Shown: positions 38,785 to 50,005, numbered from the stretch's first letter. The stretch: 64,000 nt of DNA from Pectinophora gossypiella (GCF_024362695.1 NC_065425.1:9677001-9741000), one strand, 5' to 3'. Notes: generated by a model from the sequence alone, not told the origin. Translations and numbers: made by a program.

Positions 38785-39162
38785 CCCCGATTCCTGCAGA
38801 CACCGCCTAATTTTATTTTAAGTTATATCCCTCATTTTCATATCCGTCGGAAAGGAAAGGGACGGATGATTCACAGCTCTTAATTTTAGGAAGAATTAGT
38901 GAATGAATGAATAACCCGGGCGAATTAAAAGGTACGTCGCTGGTATGCAATCCGTTTGACGTGCTGTCTACTTAACTGTGTCGGGTTATTGACGGATGTA
39001 AAATTTTTAGACGGTTGGTTTAGATTTGTGCTTAAAATTGACGTGTGTTCCATAAATTTTATGCTTGTCGATTACCCGTCCCTTTCCTTTTCGGCGGATA
39101 AGAAAATGACAGATATAACTTAAAATACAATTAGATGGTATTTACAGGAATTAGCACCACTG
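38785..39162. repeat. Foldback MITE C, best copy
   Basis: Left arm (CCGATTCCTGCAGACACCG, TTTTAAGTTATATCC, GGAAAGGGACGG) is the reverse complement of the right arm (CGTCCCTTTCCTTTTCGGC, ATATAACTTAAAATACAATT). Other copies: 61433-61750, 62935-63140 and the broken one at 15510-16590. Confidence 0.8.
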
Positions 39163-39227
39163 TAATACCAAACAGTTTTAAATTGTATTGCGCGCACTTG
39201 ACGGCAGAGCCGCCGCAGCGGCGCAGT

Positions 39228-39417
39228 ATTATAACCGGGACCAATGGCTTAACATGCCTTCCGAAGCACGGATCTTCCTACTTTCGGACAATAATAATTA
39301 GGTGATCAGCCTGTAATCTCCTAACCAAATTAGGGATCACAAAGTGATTTTTGATGATGTGTCCCCACCGGGATTCGAACCCGGAGGCTCCGGATCGTGA
39401 GCCCAACGCCTAACCAA
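39228..39417 (-). repeat. SINE family S1, 5' half
   Basis: tRNA-like head (GGGATTCGAACCCGGAGG in reverse), core and GATCAGCCTGTAATCTCCTA on the minus strand. The tail is absent. Confidence 0.78.
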
Positions 39418-39574
39418 CCAACGATAATTTTATCAGCTTTCTTTGTGTAACTTACATACAAAATTGAACTCTTTTTCGAGTCCTTTTTATTACTATATCA
39501 AGCAACACTTCGTCACCTGCCCACGAATATAGGTCCATGATGCGGTGTGGCCGACTGATGGATCTGTGTCGTAT

Positions 39575-39620
39575 CACGCGCCGCCGCCGCCGCCGTTAGG
39601 TTAGGTTAGGTTAGGTTATT
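39575..39620 (+). repeat. CCG microsatellite joined to four TTAGG units
   Basis: GCCGCCGCCGCCGCCG is followed by TTAGG four times (39597-39616) and TTA. TTAGG is the canonical insect telomere unit. Here it is interstitial and very short. Confidence 0.85.
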
Positions 39621-40231
39621 TTTATATAATACTTCTGCCATTACATTATAATTAGAAAATAGGTAATTAACACGTTAAAGCTGTAAAACGCCATCTATAT
39701 TGTTTTTAGTGAACGTAGTCCCTCATTTCCCGCCAAGTAGATAAAACCATTTGCGCCAAATCTACAGTAGGTAAGTTATGGAAAAAAACTTATTAGCAAC
39801 TTTACTAAAGACAGTAATGTACTCTTCAGTAAAAGATAATAATTCTAATAACGGAAGGGTACATCCAACTTTGATAAATTAAACAATTATGCTTTGTATA
39901 TTACATTCTGAATCATGATCGCGAATTGCGTTTCATAATTACAGAGAACTGTTTTGACATAACAGGAACTTTGTTGTTTAAACTTTGACGATTATTTATC
40001 ATAATATAACATAGCATCACGCCTAGATACCCCTGAAGGGTAAGCAGACGTATAGACTACACGAGGATACACTGCTAGCCACTGGCGGTCTCCGTGGTTG
40101 AGCGTTGTGCTCACAATCCGGAGGTCCCGGGTGCGAATTCAATAAATGTTTCTTGTTCTTGTTGTTCTTGTTCTTAATTGTGCGTGAGGTCGTATGCCAA
40201 TTTGTCCTAAAAGTTTACTTATCACGGCATT

Positions 40232-40556
40232 TTTTTTTTACGTGACTTATTGTAGATTTGCCGCAGATGGCATTAACTACTTGGCCGGACAAATGGGGGG
40301 GAGCTGAAGGCTCTCACCCGGTACAACGTTTAAGACAACAGGCCTGAGGGTGCCCAGCTGGGCGCGAACCTCGGCTCAGGGCGTCGTCTGAGAGGTAAAA
40401 TATTTGAAAGAATTAATCGACCCGATCGATAGCGATAAGCGCTGATTGAGGGTAATCGTCGACCACGCCGGCGGGGTCGGTATCGAGGTTCTGAAGTGTT
40501 TGGTGTCGCTAGCTACCCTCTGCCTGCCTCTATGGCTAGAGTAATCCAACTTTCTG
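40232..40556 (-). repeat. CACGTCA-tail retroposon, near full length
   Basis: Poly-T at the left (40232-40241), then the family's 3' end in reverse (TTGTAGATTTGCCGCAGATG) through CCACGCCGGCGGGGTCGGTA to CTCTATGGCTAGAGTAATCC. A partial S1 head (CTCCGTGGTTGAGCG) lies nearby at 40086-40142. Confidence 0.82.
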
Positions 40557-40559
40557 AAC

Positions 40560-41030
40560 ACGCAGGTTGTACCGATGTTTTTGGTCACAGTGTTATCTAT
40601 ACGGCCACCTTGAACGTCACTAATTATTGGACATTGTGGATGTTGCTAACCAGATATGTATACCGTGACTGTCTCTAACTATTTGCTACTGACTCTCTTT
40701 TGACTCTTCTCACTCTAGATAAGAGAGATAGGTATGGTGACATATCGTATTTTATCACATCCCATAGCGATTTATATTCATGTTCCAACATGCATTTTTA
40801 CACGTGACATTCATTAAATATAAGCCAATAATTAATACGTAATCATAATTATTATTTTAAGTAATTATGTCGTTGATAACCGTATAGTAAGTTCAAAGAG
40901 TGATAAAAAATATTATATCACTGAACTGGTGATAACTGGTACATTCTATTATATAAGTATTTTGGTGCATTATAATGGACATTTTTTTCTTGATTATTAT
41001 TTGGTTATAAGGTTGAAGTTTTTTGGTTTA
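40560..41030. other. AT-rich spacer, nothing identified
   Basis: No repeat or coding frame recognised. A half copy of MITE A (TGTTAAATAGCAATTTTGC) begins at about 41030. Confidence 0.35.
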
Positions 41031-41089
41031 AAAAAGTAAGTGCGTTAAGTCAACAAATGTTAAATAGCAATTTTGCTTTTTAGAGGAAT

Positions 41090-41290
41090 TGCTTCAAGAG
41101 CCCAGTTGGTAGAACGCTTGCTTCTTACTTTGAGGTCGCAGGTTCGAATCCAGCACAGGCCTAAAACAACGATTGTCGAATTTGTTTTCGAATTCATGTT
41201 TGGATCGTAAAGGATTATCACGTGCTCAGAGGTGAAGGAAAACATCGTGAGGAAACCTACATTCCCCATTCCTAACCTGTATTTAGTACA
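41090..41290 (+). repeat. SINE family S4 with tRNA-like head, plus strand
   Basis: CCCAGTTGGTAGAACGCTTG (box A region) and CGCAGGTTCGAATCCAGCAC (box B region), then CGAATTCATGTTTGGATCGT, TATCACGTGCTCAGAGGTGA and a short end CATTCCTAACCTGTATTTAG followed by an A-run. Confidence 0.82.
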
Positions 41291-41779
41291 AAAAAAAAAA
41301 AATAATATCCAAAACAAAAAGAAGAGCAAACCAAAATCATAAAAACAATAATAATAAAACTAAGTATTCTAAATGCAACGCACTGACGGCCCGATCATCT
41401 GCGGTGGAGTCCGGAATAAAAGGACCTCGCTCAGCATAAGTCGCGGCGTGAGCCACGACGCTGGTATTCTGCGGGCCCTGCCGAGTGAGGCCACGGACAT
41501 CGCGGTATATATGTACATAGATGCATACTACTTAAACTTACTTACACATAATTATTTAGTATTACAAAATATTACAAAATTATAACAATTACAATAAATA
41601 CACATTAATACGATTTACCATAAACATAAAAATATCATAAATTGTAAATTAATCATTTCATACTACGATTTGGATACTGAATGATTGTACATACTCACAT
41701 ATCTCTGATTGACGGCAATACCTTAAGATTTGAAGTAAAATTCCTAATGAGAGACCTTCCAATCGACGTTCCCCAAACA

Positions 41780-41985
41780 CACGATAGGTGGCTTTGTTAA
41801 TTTTATCTTCGTTTAAACTTCTAATTTTATGGATAACAGACATATACGCATCTTTTATCTATGTTTTAGACATATCTAAATCTAACGAAAAACATTTTCT
41901 TTTTTCTATTTAACTTATTTGTGAATTGTAATCAAGAAAAACTTAATAATAAGTCAAACATTTTATCACGTTTTTCTTTGACGTT
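41780..41985 (+). repeat. Unclassified dispersed element, second copy, interrupted
   Basis: Matches 2722-2925. It continues at 42246-42325 (TTCTATGACATCACAATGTG) after the inserted retroposon. An uninterrupted relative of that continuation is at 55248-55330. Confidence 0.65.
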
Positions 41986-42247
41986 TTTTTTTTGACGTGA
42001 CTTATTGTAGATGCCGCAGATGGCATTAACTACTTGGCTAGACAAACGGGGAGCGCTGAAGGCTCTCACCCGGTACAACGTTTAAGACGACAGGCCTGAG
42101 GGTGCCCAGTTGGGCGCGAACCTTGACTCAAGACGTCGTCTGAGGGGAAGAATATTTGAAAGAATTAATCGACACTAGTGGGTCGATAGCGATAAGCGTA
42201 GAATGAGGGAAATCGTCGACCACGCCCGCGGGGTCGGTATCGGGGTT
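41986..42247 (-). repeat. CACGTCA-tail retroposon inside the unclassified element
   Basis: Poly-T then GACGTGACTTATTGTAGATG, ending CGGGGTCGGTATCGGGG. TTTTCTTTGAC on the left and TTTTCTATGAC on the right look like a decayed target duplication of about 11 bases. Confidence 0.8.
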
Positions 42248-42324
42248 TTCTATGACATCACAATGTGCTTTTTCATACAAATTCTATAGTAATCTTTTGT
42301 TTTGACGTTTAGTGAAAAGTAACT

Positions 42325-42488
42325 GGGGGGTTAAAATGGCCATATCGAAGCAATTCATCTAAGAAAGCAATATTGCAATTTGAAAGTTCGCATTGCGCAC
42401 TTACTTTTATACGCGCAAATGTCAAATTGCAACATTGTTTTCTTAGACTTAGATGAATTGCTTTGATGTGGCCATTTTAACTCCCCTG
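42325..42488. repeat. Foldback MITE A, full copy
   Basis: Begins GGGGGGTTAAAATGGCCATA and ends ATGTGGCCATTTTAACTCCC. The arms of about 65 bases pair almost throughout. Confidence 0.88.
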
Positions 42489-42794
42489 ATTTGATTAAGT
42501 AATTGAAAAGTAGCCTATTATTACTACTACTATATAGAGCCACACGAATCTCCGCATTATTGTAGATTTACCGCATATACTCGTATATGGTAATAACTAC
42601 TTGGCCGGACAAATAAACACCCTTATCTCCAACCTTGGAATATCACCTAATGACAGGCAATCTTTTCAACTACACACGTGTTTCTTTTTTTCTACTTATA
42701 ATCAAGTAGTAATATCTATTATGTAGAAATATAAACAGGAAATAAAATCTATTGAAATATTCACACATGTTTACATGATAACACATAATATACA

Positions 42795-43326
42795 AGGTGT
42801 TAGACATATCGTAACGAATACTGTGGGAGACGATTCAGCCCATGGTTCTGAGTTGATATCAAGTGGATTTTCCGTCTCAAAATTGATGTTTTTTTTTGTG
42901 TTTATTAATATTATTTTCAATTATAAACTTTTGCGATGGAAAATTCCACTTGATATTAAATCAGACAGCTCTTGAGGAGCTCGGTGGCGCAGCGGTTAAC
43001 GCGCTCGGTCTGCGATTGTTGAAGTTAAGCAACTTTCGCAAAGGCCGGTCATAGGATGGGTGACCACAAAAAAAAAGTTTTCACCTCGAGCTCCTTCGTG
43101 CTTCGGAAGGCACGTTAAGCCGTTGGTCCCGGCTGCATTAGCAGTCGTTAATAACCATCAATCCGCACTGGGCCCGCATGATGGTTTAAGGCCCGATTTC
43201 CCTATTCATCCATAGGGAACGCCCGTGCCCCAGCAGTGGGGACGTTAATGGGCTGATGATGATGATTAAATAAGAATCATGAGCGGAATCTTTCCCCTCA
43301 GTATTCGTTACGATTTCACTTAACCG
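42795..43326. repeat. Foldback MITE B interrupted by an S3 SINE
   Basis: Left arm (GTGTTAGACATATCGTAACG) and the inner right arm (GGAAAATTCCACTTGATATT) precede the SINE. The remaining right arm (CCTCAGTATTCGTTACGATT) follows it. Confidence 0.8.
42955..43271 (+). repeat. SINE family S3 (tRNA/5S composite) with probable 7-bp target duplication
   Basis: ATTAAAT at 42955-42961 and 43265-43271 flanks the SINE. Head TCGGTGGCGCAGCGGTTAAC, 5S-like segment 43021-43068, shared core, and tail ending GGGCTGATGATGATG. Very similar to the copy at 13214, so the family was recently active. Confidence 0.85.
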
Positions 43327-43415
43327 TAACTGCTTGTGACTTTGCAATGAATAAATGAATATGAATGAATGTACGTACAGGTAGCCATACAATACAATAC
43401 AATACAATACAATAC

Positions 43416-43768
43416 AAATACACTTTAACATAAACTGCCTATATACGTCCCACTGCTGGGCACAGGCCTCCCCTCAATCAACCGGAGGGGGTATGGAGCA
43501 TACTCCACCACGCTGCTCCACTGCGGGTCGGTGGAGGTGTTTTTACGGCTAATAGCCGGGACCAACGGCTTAACGTGCCTTCCGAAGCACGGAACCATCT
43601 TACTTTTCGGACAATCAGGTGATTCAAGCCTGAAAAGTCCTTACCAAACAAAGGACAGTCTCACAAAGTGACTTCGACAATGTCCCCATCGGGAATCGAA
43701 CCCGGACCTCCAGATCTTGAGCCTAACGCTCTAACCACTAGACCACGGAGGCTGTTAAATACACTTTA
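43416..43768 (-). repeat. SINE family S2, full length, perfect 12-bp target duplication
   Basis: AAATACACTTTA lies at 43416-43427 and 43757-43768. The SINE is 43428-43756 on the minus strand, with its tRNA-like head at the right (box B GGGATTCGATTCCC in reverse form). Its left neighbour is an AATAC microsatellite (43388-43415). Confidence 0.9.
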
Positions 43769-43879
43769 TTGCACCAAAATAAAAAGAAATAATTACAAAA
43801 AGTCCCTTAATTACATGGCAAATGGCGGCCTTATCGCTTAAAGCGATTTCTTCCAGACAAGCCATACAAGTTATGTGTA

Positions 43880-43957
43880 GGTGTTAGTGACGTCGTAACG
43901 AATACTGAGGGGGATGATCCAGACCATGATTCTGAGTTAATATCAAGTGGAATTTTA
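43880..43957 (+). repeat. Foldback MITE B, half copy
   Basis: GTGTTAGTGACGTCGTAACG to ATATCAAGTGGAATTTT. The other arm is absent. Confidence 0.72.
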
Positions 43958-43962
43958 TATAA

Positions 43963-44059
43963 TATACAGAGATATATCCCCTCCGGTTGATTGAGGGGAG
44001 GCCTGTGCCCAGCAGTGGGACGTATATAGGCAGTTTATGTTATGTGTATACAGAGATAT
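43963..44059 (+). repeat. S2 SINE micro-fragment with perfect 13-bp target duplication
   Basis: TATACAGAGATAT at 43963-43975 and 44047-44059. Between them are 71 bases holding only the S2 tail from CCCCTCCGGTTGATTGAGGG onward. Same 5' break as the fragment at 37017. Confidence 0.9.
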
Positions 44060-44060
44060 G

Positions 44061-44150
44061 GTATCTCAAACTAAAACAAATGAGTTAAAAGACTGGCTTG
44101 TGGAGAAATGCTTTTACAGCGTCAAAGAATATTTAGATTGTAAATTTTGA
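44061..44150 (+). pseudogene. Non-LTR retrotransposon C-terminal remnant
   Basis: Twenty-nine codons then TGA: KTNELKDWLVEKCFYSVKEY, typical of the last residues of CR1/Jockey-like pol proteins. About 250 bases of AT-rich 3' UTR-like sequence follow. Confidence 0.65.
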
Positions 44151-44479
44151 TGTTTAATTTAGATTTCGATTTTTTTATTTTGGTGTTTTGTTATTTTAGT
44201 TTTAATATTTTATGAATATGTGTAGCTTAAGATATTTTATTAAGTAATTGTTATTTTATTATATAGGCAGTAGTTAACGTAATGTAACTTGTACCGTCCG
44301 TTCTTTCATTGTGTATGCTTGAAAAAGTAGAATTTGGTGATACTATTTTTATGCACTGTAATCTGCAATGTACAATACGTTAACAGGTTAGTCAAATCAA
44401 GTACTCTTTACTAAACGTCAAAACAAGAAATTATTATGGGAATTTGTATGAACTTCTATGCTGTTCTGGGAGCAAATAA

Positions 44480-44740
44480 AAAACATAGAACACGTTCAGC
44501 TGCTTGTCTTCCCGGGCATGTCGTAAAAACCGACAGAGGGATTGCGTCCTCTAACATGATGGACTAATGTTATGGGCGATAGGCTGATCCCTTATCACCA
44601 TAAGGTTCATCATATCCATCTTAGGACTTCGTATCAACAGTGGCTGCAAGTTGTCTTTGATTACTTGTGGCTCTGCCCACCCCATTTGGGATTACGGGCG
44701 TGAGTTTATGTATGTATGTATGTATGTAATTTGTATGAAA
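44480..44740 (+). repeat. Dispersed repeat tail with TATG microsatellite
   Basis: Contains GTCTTCCCGGGCATGTCGTA, GGATTACGGGCGTGAGTTTA and then TATGTATGTATG. I recognise such ends as common in lepidopteran non-LTR elements. A related piece lies at 36495. Confidence 0.5.
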
Positions 44741-45096
44741 AAACACCCTATGTCGTTATATAAAAGGTGATAAAACATCGGACGTTTTATAACGCTTTAC
44801 TTGATAAAAATTAAAAAATAAGTTAAATAGAAAAAAGGAAGTGTTTTTCGTCAGTTTTAGATCTGTCTTTATTTAGTAGTCAGCACCTTGACCTAGTATC
44901 GTCACTAAGTAATTTAAGGGCCACGCTCTTGTCGGTGTAGCATTCTCCATTCTTGTCTATCAAAGGCCAATTCCTAGACCAAGACCTAAACCTAGGATAC
45001 TAGGTACCCACTATTTATTAATGTAAGTATATGCTTAGTTTATTTTGGTGTGATCGTAGCCACAAGTCATAATCAGAAGCAATGTTATTTTGGAAT

Positions 45097-45446
45097 TAAC
45101 CACGGCCTCCGTGGTCCAGTGGTTGAGCGTTGTGCTCACGATCCAGAGGTCCCGGGTTCGAATCCCAGTGAAGAAAAATCACAAAAATCACTTTGTGATC
45201 CTTAATTTGGTTAGGACATTACAGGCTGATCACCTGATTGTCCAAAAGTAAGATGATCCGTGCTTCGGAAGGCACGTTAAGCCGTTGGTCCCGGTTACTA
45301 CTTACTGATGTAAGTACGTAGTCGTTACATGAGTCATGTCAGGGGCCTATGGAGGCAGGGTTATTACTGAATAACCCTAACACCAGGGTTGATGGGGTTG
45401 GTAATCCACCTCACAACCCACACGATAGAAGAAAACTAACCACGGC
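45097..45446 (+). repeat. SINE family S1, full length, 10-bp target duplication
   Basis: TAACCACGGC occurs at 45097-45106 and 45437-45446. The SINE carries the tRNA-like head (CCTCCGTGGTCCAGTGGTTG; box B GGGTTCGAATCCC), the shared core (CCGTGCTTCGGAAGGCACG), GTCAGGGGCCTATGGAGGC and the tail CACAACCCACACGATAGAAG. This is the best S1 reference copy here. Confidence 0.92.
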
Positions 45447-45654
45447 AATTTCCAAACTAACGCGTAAATCTTGTGCTTTGAAATAAATCTTCAAACTGCA
45501 TTATATTTGTTTGTTTGTATGATCTAAATGGATGATAAAACGATGTTTATGCTCTGAAATAGAATCGAAAGCTTAGCTGGTTGCTGTTATAATGCTGTTT
45601 GTGGCAAGGAACTGATGTTACGCAAGTAACTCAAGGGAGTAGTTCCGAGAAACT

Positions 45655-46090
45655 GTGAAAGGCATACTTACAATAAGTACAAGGAATAAAAATAAAATTG
45701 TTGTTCAAAATTCTAGATTAAGTAAATTAAATTCATCTTTTTTGGGGTTATGTATACGTTTTTACAATAAAATACCAGATAATATTTTAAATTTGTCAGA
45801 GAATAAATTTAAATCTCACGTGAAGCTTACTTTTTGTAAAAAAGCTTATTATAAGATTAATGATTACCTAAATGATAAAAATGTCTGGTATTGAATGTGT
45901 TCCTCTAGTTATTAAATAACTTGTAATGTACCCTCATTGATTTAAAAGATGTGTTGCTGTTGCAGTTTCTTGTCATTTCTTCTCCTCAGCCATAACACCT
46001 TGCGAAATGACGTAAATTCAAAAATGTTACATTGACCTTCAACAAGTTTATCCATGATAATTATGTTGAATAAATGATTCTGATTCTGAT
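45655..46090 (+). pseudogene. Jockey/CR1-like LINE C-terminus (45655-45894) and 3' UTR
   Basis: Seventy-nine codons ending at TGA: SRLSKLNSSFLGLCIRFYN, KIPDNI and YYKINDYLNDKNVW, the usual end of a group of insect non-LTR pol proteins. The 3' UTR runs to the repeated TGATTCTGATTCTGATTCTG near 46090. The reverse transcriptase itself is absent (5' truncation). Confidence 0.78.
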
Positions 46091-46491
46091 TCTGAGTAAC
46101 GCAAGGGAGTTCAAACACCGAAAGTCAATATCATTTCATTACCGTGAACTCAAAAATATCTTAGAATCTTTTGTCTTTTTGCAAATATATTTTTTTTTTG
46201 GTATTTTCTCTTGACCATGACTTTCTGGATGTGAAGGCCTGGAGTCCTAAAATACAGGGTTTCCTAGTTTAGGCTCCAGACTCTATAAATATTACCATAT
46301 AGTTTTGTTGAACCGGTGTTCAAACACCGGTTGGTAGGCTCTTAGAGCTTGAAAATGTCGGACTTGTTTTGTTTTTCTTGATTAAAATACATAAATTTAA
46401 ATTTTTTTCGTTAGTTTTAAACCTATCTTTATTTAGTAATCAGAATTTCATACTTTATCTTGAACCTAGTACCTACACGACCCAATTTAAA

Positions 46492-46862
46492 ACATAAACA
46501 GTCTATATACATCCCGCTGCTGGGGACATGCCTCCCCTCAATCATCCGGAGGGGGTACGGGGCATACTCCACCAAGCGTGTTGGAGTAAGCCACCCTGCA
46601 ACCTTACATGGAGCAGCGGCTCTACTGCGGGTTGGTGGAGGTGATTTTACGGCTAATAGCCGGGACCAACGGCTTAACGTGCCCTCCAAATCACGGAATC
46701 ATCTTACTTTTTCAAGCAATCAGGTGATTCAAGCCTGCAAAGTCTTTACCAAATAAAGGACAGTCTCACAAAGTGATTTCGACAATGTCCCCATCGGGAA
46801 TCAAACCCGGACATCCGGATCGTGAGCATAACGCTTAACCACTAGACCACAGAGGCTATTCA
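46492..46862 (-). repeat. SINE family S2, full-length with an internal insertion
   Basis: Minus-strand S2 with box B and GTGACTTCG-like region at the right and ATCCCGCTGCTGGGGACATG at the left. About 40 extra bases (CAAGCGTGTTGGAGTAAGCC) interrupt the GGTGGAGTATGC segment. Confidence 0.82.
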
Positions 46863-46864
46863 AC

Positions 46865-47140
46865 AACAACTACATTATAACCTAATATATAATAAAAATG
46901 TATATATGTAATAGCTTTTAAGTATTAAGTACTCTCTGAGGAGGTTTTTTAAAGGGGAGGTCTGTATCAAATTATTAAAAAAAATTGCAGTTAGTTCAAA
47001 ATCACTTCCAACATGATTTATTATCTATATCAACCACAAATATCAATTATATCATTAGACATTGTGATAAAAACTGAAATAATCTACTTAAGATTTCTAT
47101 CTACCCCAACTCTATATAATTAACGCGATAATTAATCTAG
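46865..47140. other. AT-rich spacer upstream of the orphan transporter exon
   Basis: No gene or repeat identified. If the exon at 47313 is used, its promoter lies between here and 47300. Confidence 0.35.
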
Positions 47141-47284
47141 TTTATTTGACGAAAAATTGTAAATAGACACGTACAAGTGTCAAAGCGGCCTTCACCGAGA
47201 AATCTCTGTTTGCAGATTTGGACACGGGATTTTGGGAGTCTGCCAACCCTAATTTGCACCCGCAACGTAAACACATCGTCGGGT

Positions 47285-47300
47285 CGCGTCTCCTGACGTC
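47285..47300. promoter_or_regulatory. CRE-like palindrome upstream of the transporter first exon
   Basis: TGACGTCA lies about 20 bases before the ATG at 47313, in a GC-richer stretch that stands out from its AT-rich surroundings. It could be a CREB/ATF-type site or a chance palindrome within the 5' UTR. Confidence 0.3.
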
Positions 47301-47312
47301 ACACACTGACGT

Positions 47313-47427
47313 ATGGCTGATAGAGAATACGCTTACGACCCGGTGGGCACCGGCGCGCCAGTCAACCAACAGGCGTACAGAATGGAGGCGGGACAACTGT
47401 GGCGGCAATACATCATCGCCGGCGTCG
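47313..47427 (+). CDS. First coding exon of a second Tret1-like sugar transporter
   Basis: ATG at 47313 opens 38 codons plus one base, then a clean donor GTATGT at 47428. The peptide ends AGQLWRQYIIAGV, the lead-in to the first membrane segment in Tret1-like transporters. The exon ends in phase 1, as the missing exon before 4582 must. The next exon is not found downstream in the window, so the first intron would exceed 16 kb and is filled with repeats. The neighbouring transporter on the same strand suggests a tandem family. A stranded exon of a dead gene is the alternative. Confidence 0.7.
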
Positions 47428-47429
47428 GT

Positions 47430-48540
47430 ATGTCAATTTACCAGTGCCAACTTAACTTTAATTTAAAAAGAAAAAAGTTTGCCCGATAAAACACCCGCGC
47501 GCCAATTTATTTATAAAAAGAAAATCCCGCGCTAATTTTAAAATTCGAAAATTAAACAACTCGTTGTGATTGGTGTTTAATCCGTGACGGATTAGAAATG
47601 TGACACGACAATTTGATTTTGTCGGTTTAGAATTGAATCGAAGTTCATGCTTGTTTTGGTTGTTCTCTTTTTGTTTAATAATGTAAAATTTGAACGGATG
47701 TGATTTTATAGACATCGATAAAGTGTAGCACAGACCGGGTCATGGTTATCGGAAACTGCTGGTGTTTTGTTGAATTGATTTCAGTTACAGCAAAGTTTAA
47801 AATGCAGTAAAGTGCGCGGTCACTCATTAGCATGGATTGAATAATAATGAGACATTATCAGGTACTTAATTAAAACCGCTTTGATTTGCGTTCGAAATCC
47901 ACTATTAAAAAGCTAATAAAACACAAGATTTATATTTTTTTAGGATTTTTTAAAATTCATTTCAATAAAACCGCACCTTTATTGACCTCTCACACCATGC
48001 GGGGTTCGCTGGAAGATATCTCTTTTAGAGATAAGCCCACCTTTTATTCCTTTTTTTGTTCTTGTTAACTATGCCTACTAATGTGTACAATAAAGAGTTT
48101 ATAAAATTAAAAATAACATTTATTAAATGCACTAAAATATTTCGACAATAAACCACATGCACTAGAAAACATACATCAAGACCTGAAAATATCTTTTAAT
48201 TCATTCAATACTTGTATCATACAAAAAACAGCTGTGATAATAATTGTTTATCATCAAGTGGGTATATATGAACATCAATAAAATAATAAAATGCATAATT
48301 ATACGAACAGATTAAAATACCGAGGCACACAGTAAATGTATGTAGTGAGTAGAATATCAGTACATAACACGTTATATTCGGTTCTATATAATAAGTAATA
48401 ATTATAACAAAACTTACTTATTAATAAACAAATAAGTAATAAGTTTGTATAAACTTTTTGACTTACTAAATTAATTCCGCACTTACAAAGTCATTCCTAA
48501 GTGTTTTGAAAACTACTACTTACATACTGTTCGTAAAACC
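47430..48540. other. AT-rich intronic or intergenic spacer
   Basis: Nothing recognised apart from short accidental frames. If the exon at 47313 is real, this is the start of its first intron. Confidence 0.35.
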
Positions 48541-48541
48541 T

Positions 48542-48772
48542 TTTTTTTGACGTGACTTATTGTAGATTTGCCGCAAGTGGCATTAACTACTTGGGCGGAC
48601 AAATGGGAAGCGCGGCTGAGGGCTCTCACCCGGTACAAGATTTAAGACAACAGGCCTGAGGTGCCTAGTTGGGCGCGATCCTCGGCTCAGAGTGTCGTCT
48701 AAGGGGATTATATTTGAAAGAATTAATCGACTCTAGCGGGTTGATTATATTTATCGACCCTAGCGGGTCGAT
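48542..48772 (-). repeat. CACGTCA-tail retroposon copy
   Basis: Poly-T then GACGTGACTTATTGTAGATT at the left. The segment around the CTAGCGGGTCGATTA words is duplicated at the right end. Confidence 0.78.
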
Positions 48773-49334
48773 TAATATCGATATATACTCGTAGATGGTG
48801 TGAACTGAAATCAGCACCGTTCAGTGTGAATTTATGTATTCAATTCAATTCAATGTCTTTATTGGGCTATGAAGGTATATGTCGTATTTTGCGATTTGTT
48901 TACGACTAAGTACCTACTACTTATCGTGAAATTGATTTATCAAACGTCTGTGTGTCACATACACGTGAATAAATTCAGTACTTATTTTTAACTTAATAAT
49001 TATCCATGTTTATTTCCGCGGTTCATAGAAGTATAATTAGTACGTTTGGATTGTTCAAATGTGCAAACACTTTGGCAGAGGAAAACGCTTGCGTCCTACG
49101 ACTTGCCCGTGTTGCTCTATATGGTCTATACGTATATATACTACGGTAAAAACACGCATTAAATGTGTATTTTTGTGACCTTGAAGTTGTCATTAACTAC
49201 GTCATTATAATATTTTTGCGAACTTCCACATAACAATAATTCCTGAACAAAGATAGTCATGATATTATTTTTATTGTGACCTTATGACCCTTCTTATCAC
49301 CAATGGTGGCTTATTCCAGTAAAGTGTCCAATTA

Positions 49335-49703
49335 TTACTTTGTGGGTTCATCATTTGAACTGTAATAAAAATTATCGCGATAAACTTGACAAAGATTTCT
49401 TGACAGAGCTCCCCTAACCAAGTCTCTGCCGCATCCGTCGCACAATGCAGCTAGCTCGGCTATTCCACCTGGGAACCGGTACAGAGGGCACTCGTTCACT
49501 ATGTGAGATATGGTTTGATCCAGGTGACCACATTCACAGTATGGCGACTCCTTTAAGCCCCATTTATGTAGGTGATGGTTTGACTTTCTGTGGTTGGTCC
49601 AACACCGGTTCAATCGGGTCCAGATTTTTCGCTTGGAGTCAAAGCTAGGAACCGCGAGGGATCCGGAATAAGGTCCGAATCTGTGCCGTCGAACATGTTC
49701 CAC
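49335..49703 (-). pseudogene. LINE pol C-terminal fragment with zinc knuckle
   Basis: 122 codons: NRCWTNHRKSNHHLHKWGL, then CECGHLDQTISHIVNECPLY, a C-x-C-x7-H-x4-C pattern common after the reverse transcriptase domain of insect Jockey/R1-type non-LTR retrotransposons (probable RNA binding). Followed by AALCDGCGRDLVRGALS and a short C-terminus to the stop. The reverse transcriptase is absent. It is an open fragment, not a functional gene. Confidence 0.82.
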
Positions 49704-49854
49704 TAAAATGTGTGTAGGCCATAGTAATCAGTAACAGAAGACCGCGCGCAAAATTGCATGGGTTAAGTTACGCCGCGCGACGCGATAATGACAAAATATG
49801 TCGCGAGTTTGCTTTGGCCAATAGACTTGTGCTCATACACGACATTTATGTACT

Positions 49855-49945
49855 TTTTTTTTTGACGTGACTTATTGTAGATTTGCCGCAGATGGCATTA
49901 ACTACTTGGCCGGACAAATGGGGAGCGCTGAAGGTTCTCACCCGG
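49855..49945 (-). repeat. CACGTCA-tail retroposon, short 3' fragment
   Basis: Poly-T, GACGTGACTTATTGTAGATT, GGCATTAACTACTTGGCCGG, GAAGGTTCTCACCCGGT, then the match stops. Confidence 0.8.
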
Positions 49946-50005
49946 TGCATTTATCTACATAACCCCGCCTTATAATAGTAAACGCCTTTTTGAAAAATCA
50001 CATTC

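Noticed and set aside
39597..39616. Telomere end
   Set aside because: Only four TTAGG units with unique and repeat sequence on both sides.
46429..46756. Protein genes across SINE bodies (here and at 16903, 51862, 61938)
   Set aside because: Open frames of 60-110 codons recur only because the SINE copies are alike; SINEs of this kind do not encode protein.
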